A program made the position numbers and the translations under genes. Positions 1 through 8,078 of a stretch of 64,000 nucleotides of DNA are shown piece by piece. The notes below the pieces were generated by a model, which saw only the letters and a list, made by a program, of their open reading frames with translations, made no database searches and was not told the DNA's origin. Position 1 is the stretch's first letter. Every line of letters starts with the position of its first letter. The DNA lies in the NCBI GenBank assembly GCA_002343775.1, contig DDSH01000015.1:1-64000 (forward strand), in the 5' to 3' direction. The DNA comes from Anaerolineales bacterium UBA2395. Its GTDB lineage: Bacteria > Chloroflexota > Anaerolineae > Anaerolineales > Villigracilaceae.

Positions 1-234
1 GGTGGGGGAGGCGGGGGCGTTCAGAGTGGGTTGTGCAAAAGGCGTTTGAGTGGGGAACTGGGCAGTGTCTGGGGTTTCGGTGATCTGTATGACTACCGGG
101 GTTTGGGCGGCAACCGTTTCTGCGACCGAGGTTTGGATGGCGTTTTCCGCATCCGCGCTTCCTCCGCAGGCAGTAATGAGCAGCGATGCAATGATAAACG
201 TTGCAAATAGGTAATAGATTTTTTGTTTCAGCAT
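1..234 (-). CDS. Lipoprotein, N-terminal part (cut by window edge)
   Basis: The minus strand from 234 opens with MLKQKIYYLFATFIIASLLI followed by TACGG, a hydrophobic signal sequence ending in a lipobox (L-I-T-A-C), so a secreted protein lipidated on Cys is expected. The visible mature part is low in complexity and rich in Thr, Pro, Ala and Gln, as in the linker region of the next lipoprotein upstream (327-1445). The frame stays open to base 1, so the C-terminal domain and its function are unknown. The gene lies 92 bases downstream of that lipoprotein on the same strand, but a strong hairpin with a T-run at 273-302 separates them. Confidence 0.7.
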   Translation of the reverse strand, partial: MLKQKIYYLFATFIIASLLITACGGSADAENAIQTSVAETVAAQTPVVIQITETPDTAQFPTQTPFAQPTLNAPASPT

Positions 235-272
235 TTTTTTCCTTTCACATTTCAGGAAATGATTATACTGTT

Positions 273-302
273 AAAAAAGAACGCCCGGAAAACCGGGCGT
301 TC
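273..302 (-). terminator. Rho-independent terminator
   Basis: Stem GAACGCCCGG / CCGGGCGTTC (279-288, 293-302) with an AAAA loop on the plus strand. On the minus strand it is followed by six T residues (273-278). It lies 25 bases after the stop codon of the lipoprotein gene at 327-1445. Confidence 0.85.
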
Positions 303-326
303 GAACTTTTTTCTTTCGGGGCGATT

Positions 327-1445
327 TTATTGATAGGTGACGATCAATTTGATGGTTCCGAAACGCACCATATCCGCAACGCCGTTGGCGCTTGGGTTCG
401 GTGATTTGAATTGCAGGCGCAATTGCAGTCGGGAACTGCCGACCAGACTCTGGACGAGGGTCTTCATATCCGCATTTTCAGATGCGGCACTGAGTTCGGC
501 GGGGCCGCACCAGCGGATATAAGCGCCGGTTGGGTCGCCGCTCGGGAAGTAATCTCCGGCATCAACCGTTCCGTAGCTTTGGGCATACGCCCGCAAACAA
601 CCGTCTGCCAGGCTGAAGGGATTACCCAGGGTGTCATACCCGCTGAAATCGACCACGACTTTGGTAATGGTTGCCCCTGCGGGGATGGCGGTCATGTCAA
701 AGCTGACGAATGCCTGTACCGCCTGGTTTGACTCGTTGTCACCTACGTTCGGGTTGGGATTCGTGTTTCCGGCAGAAGTGACAAACCCATCTTCGCTGGT
801 AAGTCCGGTCAGGATCGCCTGGGCAATGGCAGGTGGAAGGGTGTTTGTAGCGGGCGCCTGGACTTTGATATCCACGTAGAAGGACCTGCCCTGATGTCCG
901 TTCACGATGGGGACAAGCACATTGCCGTTGGTGACGATACGCCAGTACCCACGATAGTTTCCGGCGGAGTTGGGGGCGGTCAGATTGACCTCAATGTCCA
1001 CTTCCTGACCGGGGTTGACGGTGCCAATGGGTTTGGTGGCGGGTCCGTTCATGGAATCGCCGCTATCGAAAACGAGGGAGTAGCCGTTCCAGGCGCAGGC
1101 GCTGATGTTTCGCAGCCGCCACTTCTTGGTAAAGGTCTGTCCGGGTGTCATCACTGTTCCGTCCGGGATAGTGACGTCGGTAACGAATTGTGCCAACGGG
1201 CAGTTGGGCGTTGCAGAGGAGACGGGCGTGCTGGTGACCACGGCAGAGGGGATCAGCGTGATCGTCGGCTGGAGGGTCGGGGTGGCGGTGGATGGTTGTG
1301 CTGGCGTCGCGCTCATCAATGCTTCCACGGTCTGGGCGGCGGAGGTGGCGCGGGCGTCCTCGGGGTTGTTGGAAGGCAGGTTGCAGGCGCTGATAAAAAT
1401 AGCAAACATGATCAAAATATGAAACAGGCGGTTTCTCTTATTCAT
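327..1445 (-). CDS. Lipoprotein with NBR1-type Ig-like domain
   Basis: This 372-residue protein starts with a signal peptide ending in IFISAC, a lipobox, so it should be a membrane-anchored surface lipoprotein. Residues about 35-75 form a Thr/Pro/Ala-rich linker. Residues about 85-190 match the central Ig-like domain of NBR1 (four-Trp family): WRLRN, W-N-G-Y, a PGQEVDI stretch and GNYRGYWRI. The C-terminal half (about 210-372) looks like a beta-rich domain of unknown role. A Shine-Dalgarno AGGAG lies 5-6 bases before ATG. NBR1-type domains are frequent in secreted Chloroflexota proteins; a role in binding proteins or polymers is only inferred. Confidence 0.8.
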   Translation of the reverse strand: MNKRNRLFHILIMFAIFISACNLPSNNPEDARATSAAQTVEALMSATPAQPSTATPTLQPTITLIPSAVVTSTPVSSATPNCPLAQFVTDVTIPDGTVMTPGQTFTKKWRLRNISACAWNGYSLVFDSGDSMNGPATKPIGTVNPGQEVDIEVNLTAPNSAGNYRGYWRIVTNGNVLVPIVNGHQGRSFYVDIKVQAPATNTLPPAIAQAILTGLTSEDGFVTSAGNTNPNPNVGDNESNQAVQAFVSFDMTAIPAGATITKVVVDFSGYDTLGNPFSLADGCLRAYAQSYGTVDAGDYFPSGDPTGAYIRWCGPAELSAASENADMKTLVQSLVGSSRLQLRLQFKSPNPSANGVADMVRFGTIKLIVTYQ

Positions 1446-1603
1446 CGGTTCTCCTTCTTCTCAAAAATATTTTACCGCAGGATGATTTCAACCGAATCCC
1501 CCACTAGTACCCAACCAACATGGAGATATGTGTGTTAAAAGTGGTTAATTTCAGCCGCTTTTGCCCTCCGATATCAAGGTGTTTAGGCATTGGTCTTCCT
1601 TAG

Positions 1604-1636
1604 AAAAAACAGGAGTTGAAAAAACTCCTGTTTTTT
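1604..1636 (-). terminator. Rho-independent terminator (could work both ways)
   Basis: A 14-bp perfect stem, AAAAAACAGGAGTT (1604-1617) and AACTCCTGTTTTTT (1623-1636), with a GAAAA loop. Runs of six A and six T flank it, so either strand could use it. It lies 32 bases past the stop of the ABC permease at 1668 and closes the importer operon. Confidence 0.8.
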
Positions 1637-1667
1637 AAGACCATTTTTGGGGTTAGGTTGAAGCGGA

Positions 1668-2930
1668 TTATTTCTCGTACGGTTGACCGTCTGCGGCGGG
1701 TGGAATGGCACGCCCGACCACGCCGGTCAGGATGATCATCGTTACAATATAGGGAGCCATGAGCAGGAATTCCGAGGGGATGGGCACGCGCAGGATTTGC
1801 AGTTTGACTTGCAGCGAATCTGCGAAGCCGAAAATGAGCGACGAGGTGAATGCCCCGATGGGATTCCACTTGCCAAAGATCATGGCGGCAAGACCGATGA
1901 AGCCTTTTCCCGCGGTCATGATCTCGTCGAAGCGACCGACCGAGCCGATGGTGAAGTATGCGCCGCCCAACCCGGCGATCATACCGCCGAGGATGACGTT
2001 GACGTAACGCACAAGGTACACATTAATGCCCAGAGTATCTGCTGCCTTGGGATGTTCACCCACGGCGCGGGTTCGCAGACCCCATGGGGTGTAAAAGAGC
2101 ATGATGTGCATGACCACGACCAGCAGGATCATGAGGTAGATGACGATGTTGTTCTCGAACAGCACCGGTCCGAGGATGGGGATTTTTGAAAGCCCGGGGA
2201 TGGAGATGATCGGGAATGTGCCGGAATTGTTGAGAGCGTCGGTTGCCTTTTGCAGGAAGCGCGAGCTGATAAAGGAAGTGAAGCCCGTCCCGAAGATGTT
2301 GATGGCGACACCGCTGACGACCTGGTCCACTTTGAAGCGGATGACCAGATAGGCGTGGAATGCCGCAACCAATGCGCCGACCAAAATTGCCGCGATCAAA
2401 CCGACATAGAGATTGCCGGATACCGTGGCAGTGACAACCGCCGTCTGTGCCGACATAAGCATGATGCCTTCGATGCCGATGTTGATGACTGCCGAGCGTT
2501 CACTGATGACGCCGCACAGCGCAGCGAGGGCAATGGGCGTGGCGCGCACGAGCGAGCTGCCCAGCATGCCGGTCAGGTTAAAGGATTTATCCTGTGCTGC
2601 CCATGTCAGAAAGGCGATCACGAAAGTAACCGCCAGAATGCCGATCAACCAGCCGGTGGAGCGGATTCCCTTGGCAAGCTGGTAAGCGCCCGCAAAGGCG
2701 GCAATGGCTGCCATCAGGTTGACGGTAAGCTGCGCCGGCACCACCAAATCGGACACTTCGATGGCTTGGGAACCTGCAAGGTTCAAACCGAAAGTCGTAC
2801 TCACCCCGGCTTGCGTGGTAAGCCCGAACAACAGATAGATCAGCAAGCCCGCCACCAACAGGGTCATGCCGTAGGAAATTCGTTTGCGTTTTTCAGCGGA
2901 TGTGCTGAGTTCCATGGTAGTAGTTGTCAT
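1668..2930 (-). CDS. BMP-type ABC importer, permease 2
   Basis: A 420-residue integral membrane protein with about ten hydrophobic segments, of the branched-chain/ribose-type permease fold (BPD_transp_2) used by nucleoside and simple-sugar importers (YufQ/NupQ-like). Typical features are ALAALCGVISERSAVINIGI, the EGIML segment, and the later GEHPKAADTLGINV loop. The frame could open at 2954, but the ATG at 2930 has a GAGG Shine-Dalgarno and lies 11 bases after the stop of the other permease, so it is preferred. It is the last gene of the operon binding protein - ATPase - permease - permease. Substrate is inferred from family, not seen. Confidence 0.88.
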   Translation of the reverse strand: MTTTTMELSTSAEKRKRISYGMTLLVAGLLIYLLFGLTTQAGVSTTFGLNLAGSQAIEVSDLVVPAQLTVNLMAAIAAFAGAYQLAKGIRSTGWLIGILAVTFVIAFLTWAAQDKSFNLTGMLGSSLVRATPIALAALCGVISERSAVINIGIEGIMLMSAQTAVVTATVSGNLYVGLIAAILVGALVAAFHAYLVIRFKVDQVVSGVAINIFGTGFTSFISSRFLQKATDALNNSGTFPIISIPGLSKIPILGPVLFENNIVIYLMILLVVVMHIMLFYTPWGLRTRAVGEHPKAADTLGINVYLVRYVNVILGGMIAGLGGAYFTIGSVGRFDEIMTAGKGFIGLAAMIFGKWNPIGAFTSSLIFGFADSLQVKLQILRVPIPSEFLLMAPYIVTMIILTGVVGRAIPPAADGQPYEK

Positions 2931-2941
2931 GTCTGCCTCGC

Positions 2942-4120
2942 CTATTTGCCCCAACCGCGTGTGAGGACAGTCTCTTCCGTCTTGATCGAGCGGATGCGAT
3001 AGAACCAGCGGATGATGGCTGGCGCGGCAATGAACACGATCACCAGACCTTGAATGATCGAAATAATATCAATGGGGATGCCCGCCCGCGATTGCATATT
3101 GGTCGCGCCGCTGCGGAGGAAGCCAAACAGGAGCGCCGAAAGGACGACGCCGAACGGGTGGCTTTTGCCAAGCAATGCCAACGCAATCGCATCGAACCCG
3201 TACCCGGCAGAGAAACCCTGACCCACCCAGTGGTCTACGCCGAGAACTTGAGCCGACCCTGCCATACCGGCGAGTCCGCCTGCCAACGCCATGACCAGCA
3301 CCAGATTCTTGACGATGCTCATACCCGCATATTTGGCGGCATCGGGGTTTGCGCCCACCGAGCGGATCTCGAACCCGGTGGTTGTTTTGAACAGGAACCA
3401 GTAGACGAGATATGCCACCAGCAACGCGAGGAAAAACCCGAGGTTGAAACGCAGCGGGTCGTCGAAGAAGCGCGGAAGTTCCGCGGTCGGCAGCACATTC
3501 GGGGTCACCGGGCGGAAACCGGAGGCTTTCATTGGTCCATTCAGCAGCCAGTCACTCAAACGGAAGGCGATCCAGTTCATCATGATGGTGTTGACCACTT
3601 CATGTGCCCCGAACTTCGCCTTGAGATAGCCGGGGATCATTCCCCATAGTGCCCCCCCCAGCGCTCCAGCCAAAATTGCCAGCGGCAGATGGATGATCAT
3701 CGGCAACCCCTTTACGCTGTAGCCGACGAATGCCGAGCACAATGCGCCGATGAAGAACTGACCTTCCGCACCGATGTTGAAGAGACCGGCGCGGAAACCG
3801 AGCGCCACGGAAAGACCCGCAAAAATGTACGGCGTGGCGGTCACCAGACTTTCAGTGAACGGATAAATGGCTCGCAAAAGTTCTTTTGTTTCGCCGGTGC
3901 TGAAATACACCTGCAACCCTTCGATCAGTCTGATGGGGCTGCCGAATGAACCGGTGAACAGAGCGCCGTAGGCGTCAAATACGTTCGCGCCACTGGCAAC
4001 GATCACGATGGCGCCGATGATCAAACCGGTCACCACCGCCAGGACAGGCACTAGAAGTTCCTGCGCCAGCGAACTGCGGTTGCCGGTTTTGGTTTGGGAG
4101 GGAGTGGCTGTTTCGCTCAC
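2942..4120 (-). CDS. BMP-type ABC importer, permease 1
   Basis: A 392-residue membrane permease of the same fold as its downstream neighbour (YufP/NupP-like), with about ten membrane segments and the conserved cytoplasmic region GFEIRSVGANPDAAKYAG. The frame is open further upstream to 4363, but those codons lie inside the ATPase gene in another frame. A GTG at 4120, seven bases after an AGGAG, follows the ATPase stop by 10 bases and starts with VSETATPSQ, a plausible hydrophilic N-terminus. The two permeases probably form a heterodimer served by the ATPase at 4131-5663. Confidence 0.88.
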   Translation of the reverse strand: MSETATPSQTKTGNRSSLAQELLVPVLAVVTGLIIGAIVIVASGANVFDAYGALFTGSFGSPIRLIEGLQVYFSTGETKELLRAIYPFTESLVTATPYIFAGLSVALGFRAGLFNIGAEGQFFIGALCSAFVGYSVKGLPMIIHLPLAILAGALGGALWGMIPGYLKAKFGAHEVVNTIMMNWIAFRLSDWLLNGPMKASGFRPVTPNVLPTAELPRFFDDPLRFNLGFFLALLVAYLVYWFLFKTTTGFEIRSVGANPDAAKYAGMSIVKNLVLVMALAGGLAGMAGSAQVLGVDHWVGQGFSAGYGFDAIALALLGKSHPFGVVLSALLFGFLRSGATNMQSRAGIPIDIISIIQGLVIVFIAAPAIIRWFYRIRSIKTEETVLTRGWGK

Positions 4121-4130
4121 AGGTCTGCTC

Positions 4131-5663
4131 CTATTTTGTGTTCTTGGCGTCAGTCGGATGGACGCCAGCCATGAGCAAGCCGAGCTGCTCTTTGCTGGTC
4201 TTGTTGGCGTCGACAATATCCATGATCTGACCTTTGTACATGACGGCGATACGGTCGGAGAGCGCCAGGATCTCATCCAATTCGGAGGAGACCACCAGCA
4301 CCCCGGAGCCTTCATCACGTTTCTTGATGATCTGTTTGTGGATGTACTCGATGGAGCCGACATCCAACCCGCGGGTCGGTTGGGAGGCGATCAGCAATTC
4401 GATGGGACGCGAGAACTCGCGCGCCACGATCACCTTTTGCTGGTTGCCGCCGGAGAGCGTCCCCGCGTTGACGTAGATGTTCGGAGTGCGGACGTCGAAC
4501 TGCTTGACCAGTTCTTCCGCGTTGTTGAAAATGGGTTTTTCCTGCAATGTGATGCCGCGCGCGAACGGGTTTTTGTAGTACGTACACAACATCATATTGT
4601 CATGGATGGGGAAGGTGAGGATCAAGCCGTGCCGTTGGCGATCTTCTGGGATGTGCGCCACGCCTCGTTCGAGGATCTCGCGCGGCGACGTGTGGCGAAT
4701 GGGCTCGTTCAACAGGCGGATGGTCCCGCCTTCGATGGGCAGAAGACCGGTCAATGCGTAGACCAATTCGGTCTGACCGTTGCCCTGCACACCTGCCACA
4801 CCCAACACTTCACCTTTGCGCACTTCGAACGAGACCCCACGAACGGTCAGGTTCTGGCGTTCATCGCGGACAGCGAGCCCGTCAACGACCAGCACTGGTT
4901 CGCCGGGCTTCGCTTTGCCCTTTTCCACAACCAGGCTGACGTCACGCCCTACCATCATCGAGGCAAGCTTTTGGGAGGTGGCTTCCTTCGGGTCGATGGA
5001 ACCGACCACTTTGCCGAGCCGCAACACGGTGATGTCGTCCGCGACGGCGAGCACTTCCTTCAACTTATGGGTAATGAAAATGATGGATTTGCCGGACTTG
5101 ATGAGAGTATCGATGATCTTGAACAACCCCTCCACTTCCTGCGGCGTCAACACAGCCGTCGGTTCGTCAAGGATGAGGATGTCTGCCTGGCGGTAAAGAA
5201 CCTTGATGATCTCCACACGCTGTTGGATACCTACGGGCAGGTCCTTAATATAGGCGTGGGGATCCACTTCCAGTCCATATTGATCCGAGATCTCGCGGAT
5301 TCTCTGGGCAACCTTTTCCTTATCCAAAATAATGCCGTTCTTGGTCGGCTCGATCCCAAGCATCACATTCTCGGTTACGGTCATGACCGGCACGAGCATG
5401 AAGTGTTGATGTACCATGCCGATACCCTGCGCGATCGCGTCATTGGGTCCGTGGATCTCCACCTGTTTGCCGCGCACGGCAATATGTCCCTCATCGGGTT
5501 TGTATAACCCATATAGAATATTCATCAGCGTGGTTTTGCCCGCGCCGTTTTCCCCCAACAAGGCGAGGATCTTGCCCTCGCGCAATGTGACGTCCACATT
5601 TTCGTTTGCAATAACACCGGGGAAGCGTTTGGTAATGCCTCGGAGTTCGAGAACATTGGTCAT
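4131..5663 (-). CDS. BMP-type ABC importer, double ATP-binding protein
   Basis: A 510-residue protein with two fused ABC domains, as in RbsA/MglA and the nucleoside importer YufO/NupO. The first domain has Walker A GENGAGKTT and Walker B LILDEPTAVL. The second has a weak Walker A (GVQGNGQTE), signature LSGGNQQK and a degenerate Walker B (LLIASQPTRGLD). Asymmetric second sites are usual in this family. The start at 5663 is chosen because ATG follows a GGAGG and begins MTNVLELRGITK; the longer open frame to 5729 adds an unconvincing tail. It couples ATP hydrolysis to uptake through the two permeases downstream. Confidence 0.93.
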   Translation of the reverse strand: MTNVLELRGITKRFPGVIANENVDVTLREGKILALLGENGAGKTTLMNILYGLYKPDEGHIAVRGKQVEIHGPNDAIAQGIGMVHQHFMLVPVMTVTENVMLGIEPTKNGIILDKEKVAQRIREISDQYGLEVDPHAYIKDLPVGIQQRVEIIKVLYRQADILILDEPTAVLTPQEVEGLFKIIDTLIKSGKSIIFITHKLKEVLAVADDITVLRLGKVVGSIDPKEATSQKLASMMVGRDVSLVVEKGKAKPGEPVLVVDGLAVRDERQNLTVRGVSFEVRKGEVLGVAGVQGNGQTELVYALTGLLPIEGGTIRLLNEPIRHTSPREILERGVAHIPEDRQRHGLILTFPIHDNMMLCTYYKNPFARGITLQEKPIFNNAEELVKQFDVRTPNIYVNAGTLSGGNQQKVIVAREFSRPIELLIASQPTRGLDVGSIEYIHKQIIKKRDEGSGVLVVSSELDEILALSDRIAVMYKGQIMDIVDANKTSKEQLGLLMAGVHPTDAKNTK

Positions 5664-5798
5664 TGCGTGCCCTCCATGGTTCGCGTAATTGTTTTCATTA
5701 AACCTAAAGGTCTTTTTTGCACCATTCACGTGAAAGAAAGGTGCAGACAGATTGTCGGCGGGATGAAAACACCTTTAAAGTTCAATGATTGGGTAGAA

Positions 5799-5830
5799 AA
5801 AAGCCGGAGGAGGAACCTCCCCCGGCTTTT
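5799..5830 (-). terminator. Intra-operon hairpin / attenuating terminator
   Basis: Stem AAAAGCCGG-AGGAGG against CCTCCC-CCGGCTTTT (one A/C mismatch) with a two-base loop, followed by T residues on the minus strand. It sits between the binding-protein gene and the ATPase gene, 22 bases past the binding-protein stop. Such hairpins commonly keep binding-protein mRNA in excess over the membrane components; that role is inferred. Confidence 0.75.
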
Positions 5831-5852
5831 ATTCTTTCTATCCGGTCAAAAA

Positions 5853-6935
5853 CTACTGACCCAGAACGCCGTTCACGGTGAGCGAGCCGTCGCTCAAAGC
5901 GGCAGCAGCGGCTTCGATTTCAGCATTGAGTTCAGCGGAAGCTCCAGCGACCGCAGAAATGCCAACGCCACCATTGGCGAGGGTGCCGAGGTACACGCCA
6001 CCCGCAAAGTTACCATCCACAACCGACTTGATCGTGTCATACACAGCGATGTTCATGTTCTTCATCACGCTGGTCAGGATGACATCGGTATACTCGGGGG
6101 AGGAAACGGTCCAGTCGGTGTCCACGCCGATGATCTTGCAGGAGCCGGTTTCCTGGCAGTACGCAGCGGAGCCGAGACCCACAGGTCCAGCCACAGGCAT
6201 GATGATGTCGGCGCCTTCCTGAACGAAGGATTCGGCGAAGGAGCGTCCGTCATCGAGGGAGTCGAAGTTACCGGTGAAGGAACCATCGCTGGCAGCGGTG
6301 CTCCAGCCGAGGACTTCCACATTCGCATCGTTCTGTTCGTTGTAGTACTTCACGCCCGCTTCGAAACCGATCATGAAGATGGTCACAGGCGGGATGTTGA
6401 TACCACCGAAGGTGGCAACTTTACCGGTCTGGGTGGAGGCAGCAGCAGCATACCCGGCGAGGAAGCCAGCCTGATCGGTCGCAAAGGTGAGACCGAGGAC
6501 GTTCGGCAGTTCGGTCGCGGAACCGCAGGTCTGACCTTCGACGAAGTCGGTGCCGAAGCAGTCAGGGTACGAGTAGTCCACGATGGCGAAATAGGTCTCG
6601 GGGTTGGCTTTCGCAGCGACTGCGGTGTCCACACCGAGCAGGAAGCCGACGGTCACGATCAGGTCGGTATCTTCATCGATGAACTGCTGGATGTTCTTGT
6701 TGTAGTCAGACTGCTGGGTGGATTCCAAATATTTGGCTTCCACACCGAAATCAGCAACAGCCTTCTCGGCGCCGGCATAAGCTGTCGCATTGAAGGACTT
6801 GTCATCGATACCGCCGAGGTCTGTCACCTGACCAACCTTGATAGCATCGCTGCTGGCAGCGCCACCGCCACCGCAGGCGGTCAGGACCAGCGACGCAACG
6901 ATCAACGCGGCAATCACAAAGTAGAGCTTCTTCAT
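5853..6935 (-). CDS. BMP-family substrate-binding lipoprotein
   Basis: A 360-residue lipoprotein: signal peptide MKKLYFVIAALIVASLVLTA, then CGGGG after cleavage. The mature part is a BMP (basic membrane protein, PF02608) periplasmic-binding fold of the PnrA/Med type, with the characteristic KVGQVTDLGGIDDKSFN and GVDTDWT segments. Family members bind purine nucleosides or related ligands. ATG 6935 follows an AGGAG and is preferred over an upstream in-frame codon at 7007. It is the first gene of the importer operon, with its own promoter at 7007-7035. Confidence 0.92.
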   Translation of the reverse strand: MKKLYFVIAALIVASLVLTACGGGGAASSDAIKVGQVTDLGGIDDKSFNATAYAGAEKAVADFGVEAKYLESTQQSDYNKNIQQFIDEDTDLIVTVGFLLGVDTAVAAKANPETYFAIVDYSYPDCFGTDFVEGQTCGSATELPNVLGLTFATDQAGFLAGYAAAASTQTGKVATFGGINIPPVTIFMIGFEAGVKYYNEQNDANVEVLGWSTAASDGSFTGNFDSLDDGRSFAESFVQEGADIIMPVAGPVGLGSAAYCQETGSCKIIGVDTDWTVSSPEYTDVILTSVMKNMNIAVYDTIKSVVDGNFAGGVYLGTLANGGVGISAVAGASAELNAEIEAAAAALSDGSLTVNGVLGQ

Positions 6936-7006
6936 GGTTTTTCTTCTCCTCATAGAAGATTTGAATGGGGATGGCTTGCTTTTTAGCATAGCCTTACGAC
7001 AATGCA

Positions 7007-7035
7007 AGTATAAATCCTCTCCACCCTTTGTGCAA
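7007..7035 (-). promoter_or_regulatory. Sigma70-type promoter of the BMP importer operon
   Basis: On the minus strand TTGCAC (7035-7030), a 17-base spacer and TATACT (7012-7007). Transcription would start near 7000, giving a leader of about 65 bases before the binding-protein ATG at 6935. A second TTGCACA lies ten bases upstream as a direct repeat, a possible regulator site. Confidence 0.6.
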
Positions 7036-7047
7036 GCCTGTGCAATG

Positions 7048-8067
7048 TTAACGTGATTTTAGAATGACATTTGTCGAAATCTGACCGTTTGCCAGCAGAT
7101 TTAGCACCGTCTCCACTCCCACACCAAAATCTGGCGGAAAATTGGAAGGAAATGGCTTAAATTGGACCTGACCAACCCGTGTTTGCGGAAATTCACCCGC
7201 CTGAAGCAACCGCATCACTTCCTGGACCTCGAAATTGGCAGCCCCATACAGAGAGGTTACTACCCCCGAGCCGGATCCCCCCAATGCCGCTGCCTGGTCC
7301 CGCTCCACCCCCAGCGCCGCGACTCCCCGCTCCGAAGCCGCTCGCAGCGCCCCCTGACCCGTCCCCCCGCCCGCCGCAAAGATCACGTCCACGCCCTGAG
7401 AAATGAGCGACGCAGCCGTTTCGTACCCCCACGCCTCGTCAATGAAAAGTTTCTCGCGATTGCCATGATCCCGATACACAACCGAAACCGTGACCGATGT
7501 ACTTGTGAACTGCCCCGCCAGTTTTACCCCTTCCCGAAACCCTTCACAGTAGAGATACATCGAGTCAATGCCTGAAGTTTCACAAACCGCCGCAACCTTG
7601 CCTGTTCGAGACAGGCGCGCAGCCAGCACACCGGCGGCGAATCCCATCTGGTCTTCGGGGAAGGTGACCGAAATCAAATTCGGGCGGGATTCTTCAAAGG
7701 GTTGACTCAAGCCCACGAAAACGGAATCGGGGTACAGGTCTGCGCTTTGAAGCGTTTCATCCGCCAGGGCAATGCCCGAGGTGAAGATCACGTCAAAGCC
7801 TTGATCGGCAAAATAAGCGATATCCTTTAAATAATCCCGCGTATCTATGCTCTCGATAAATTCCACCCGGTCAGCCAGACCACTCTCTTCGGCGGCTTGC
7901 AAGCCTGCCCAGGCATCCTGATGGATGCCGTGATCGTCGATGCCCTGTGTGTCGGTCACGAACGCCGCGCAGAAGACATCCTCACGAAAACAATCTGACG
8001 ATGAAAGGCAGGCAGTGAGCGCCCAGCCGATCATCGTCAGAAGAACGTAGTGTTTAATCCGTGCCAC
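7048..8067 (-). CDS. Second BMP-like lipoprotein
   Basis: A 339-residue lipoprotein (signal peptide ending LTAC, residues about 1-20) with a divergent BMP/PnrA-type binding domain: AAFVTDTQGIDDHGIHQDAW, FTSGIALADET and FAAGGGTGQGA. It is a distant paralogue of the binding protein immediately downstream. The start is GTG at 8067 with no clear Shine-Dalgarno; the only near ATG would remove the signal peptide. It follows the MFS gene by 11 bases, so the two are probably co-transcribed. It may supply an alternative ligand to the same importer or act as a sensor; neither is shown by sequence. Confidence 0.8.
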   Translation of the reverse strand: MARIKHYVLLTMIGWALTACLSSSDCFREDVFCAAFVTDTQGIDDHGIHQDAWAGLQAAEESGLADRVEFIESIDTRDYLKDIAYFADQGFDVIFTSGIALADETLQSADLYPDSVFVGLSQPFEESRPNLISVTFPEDQMGFAAGVLAARLSRTGKVAAVCETSGIDSMYLYCEGFREGVKLAGQFTSTSVTVSVVYRDHGNREKLFIDEAWGYETAASLISQGVDVIFAAGGGTGQGALRAASERGVAALGVERDQAAALGGSGSGVVTSLYGAANFEVQEVMRLLQAGEFPQTRVGQVQFKPFPSNFPPDFGVGVETVLNLLANGQISTNVILKSR

Positions 8068-8078
8068 GTAACAGATGA

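Noticed and set aside
4008..5507. A 499-codon plus-strand frame opposite the importer ATPase
   Set aside because: It lies over the ATPase and permease genes and is His/Asp-rich nonsense, typical of antisense frames in this codon usage.
4131..5663. Degenerate second Walker A and B sites as a sign of damage
   Set aside because: Asymmetric second ATP sites are normal in fused sugar/nucleoside importer ATPases.
5667..6986. A 439-codon plus-strand frame opposite the BMP lipoprotein gene
   Set aside because: The opposite strand encodes a clear lipoprotein with signal peptide and BMP domain; the plus frame has none.
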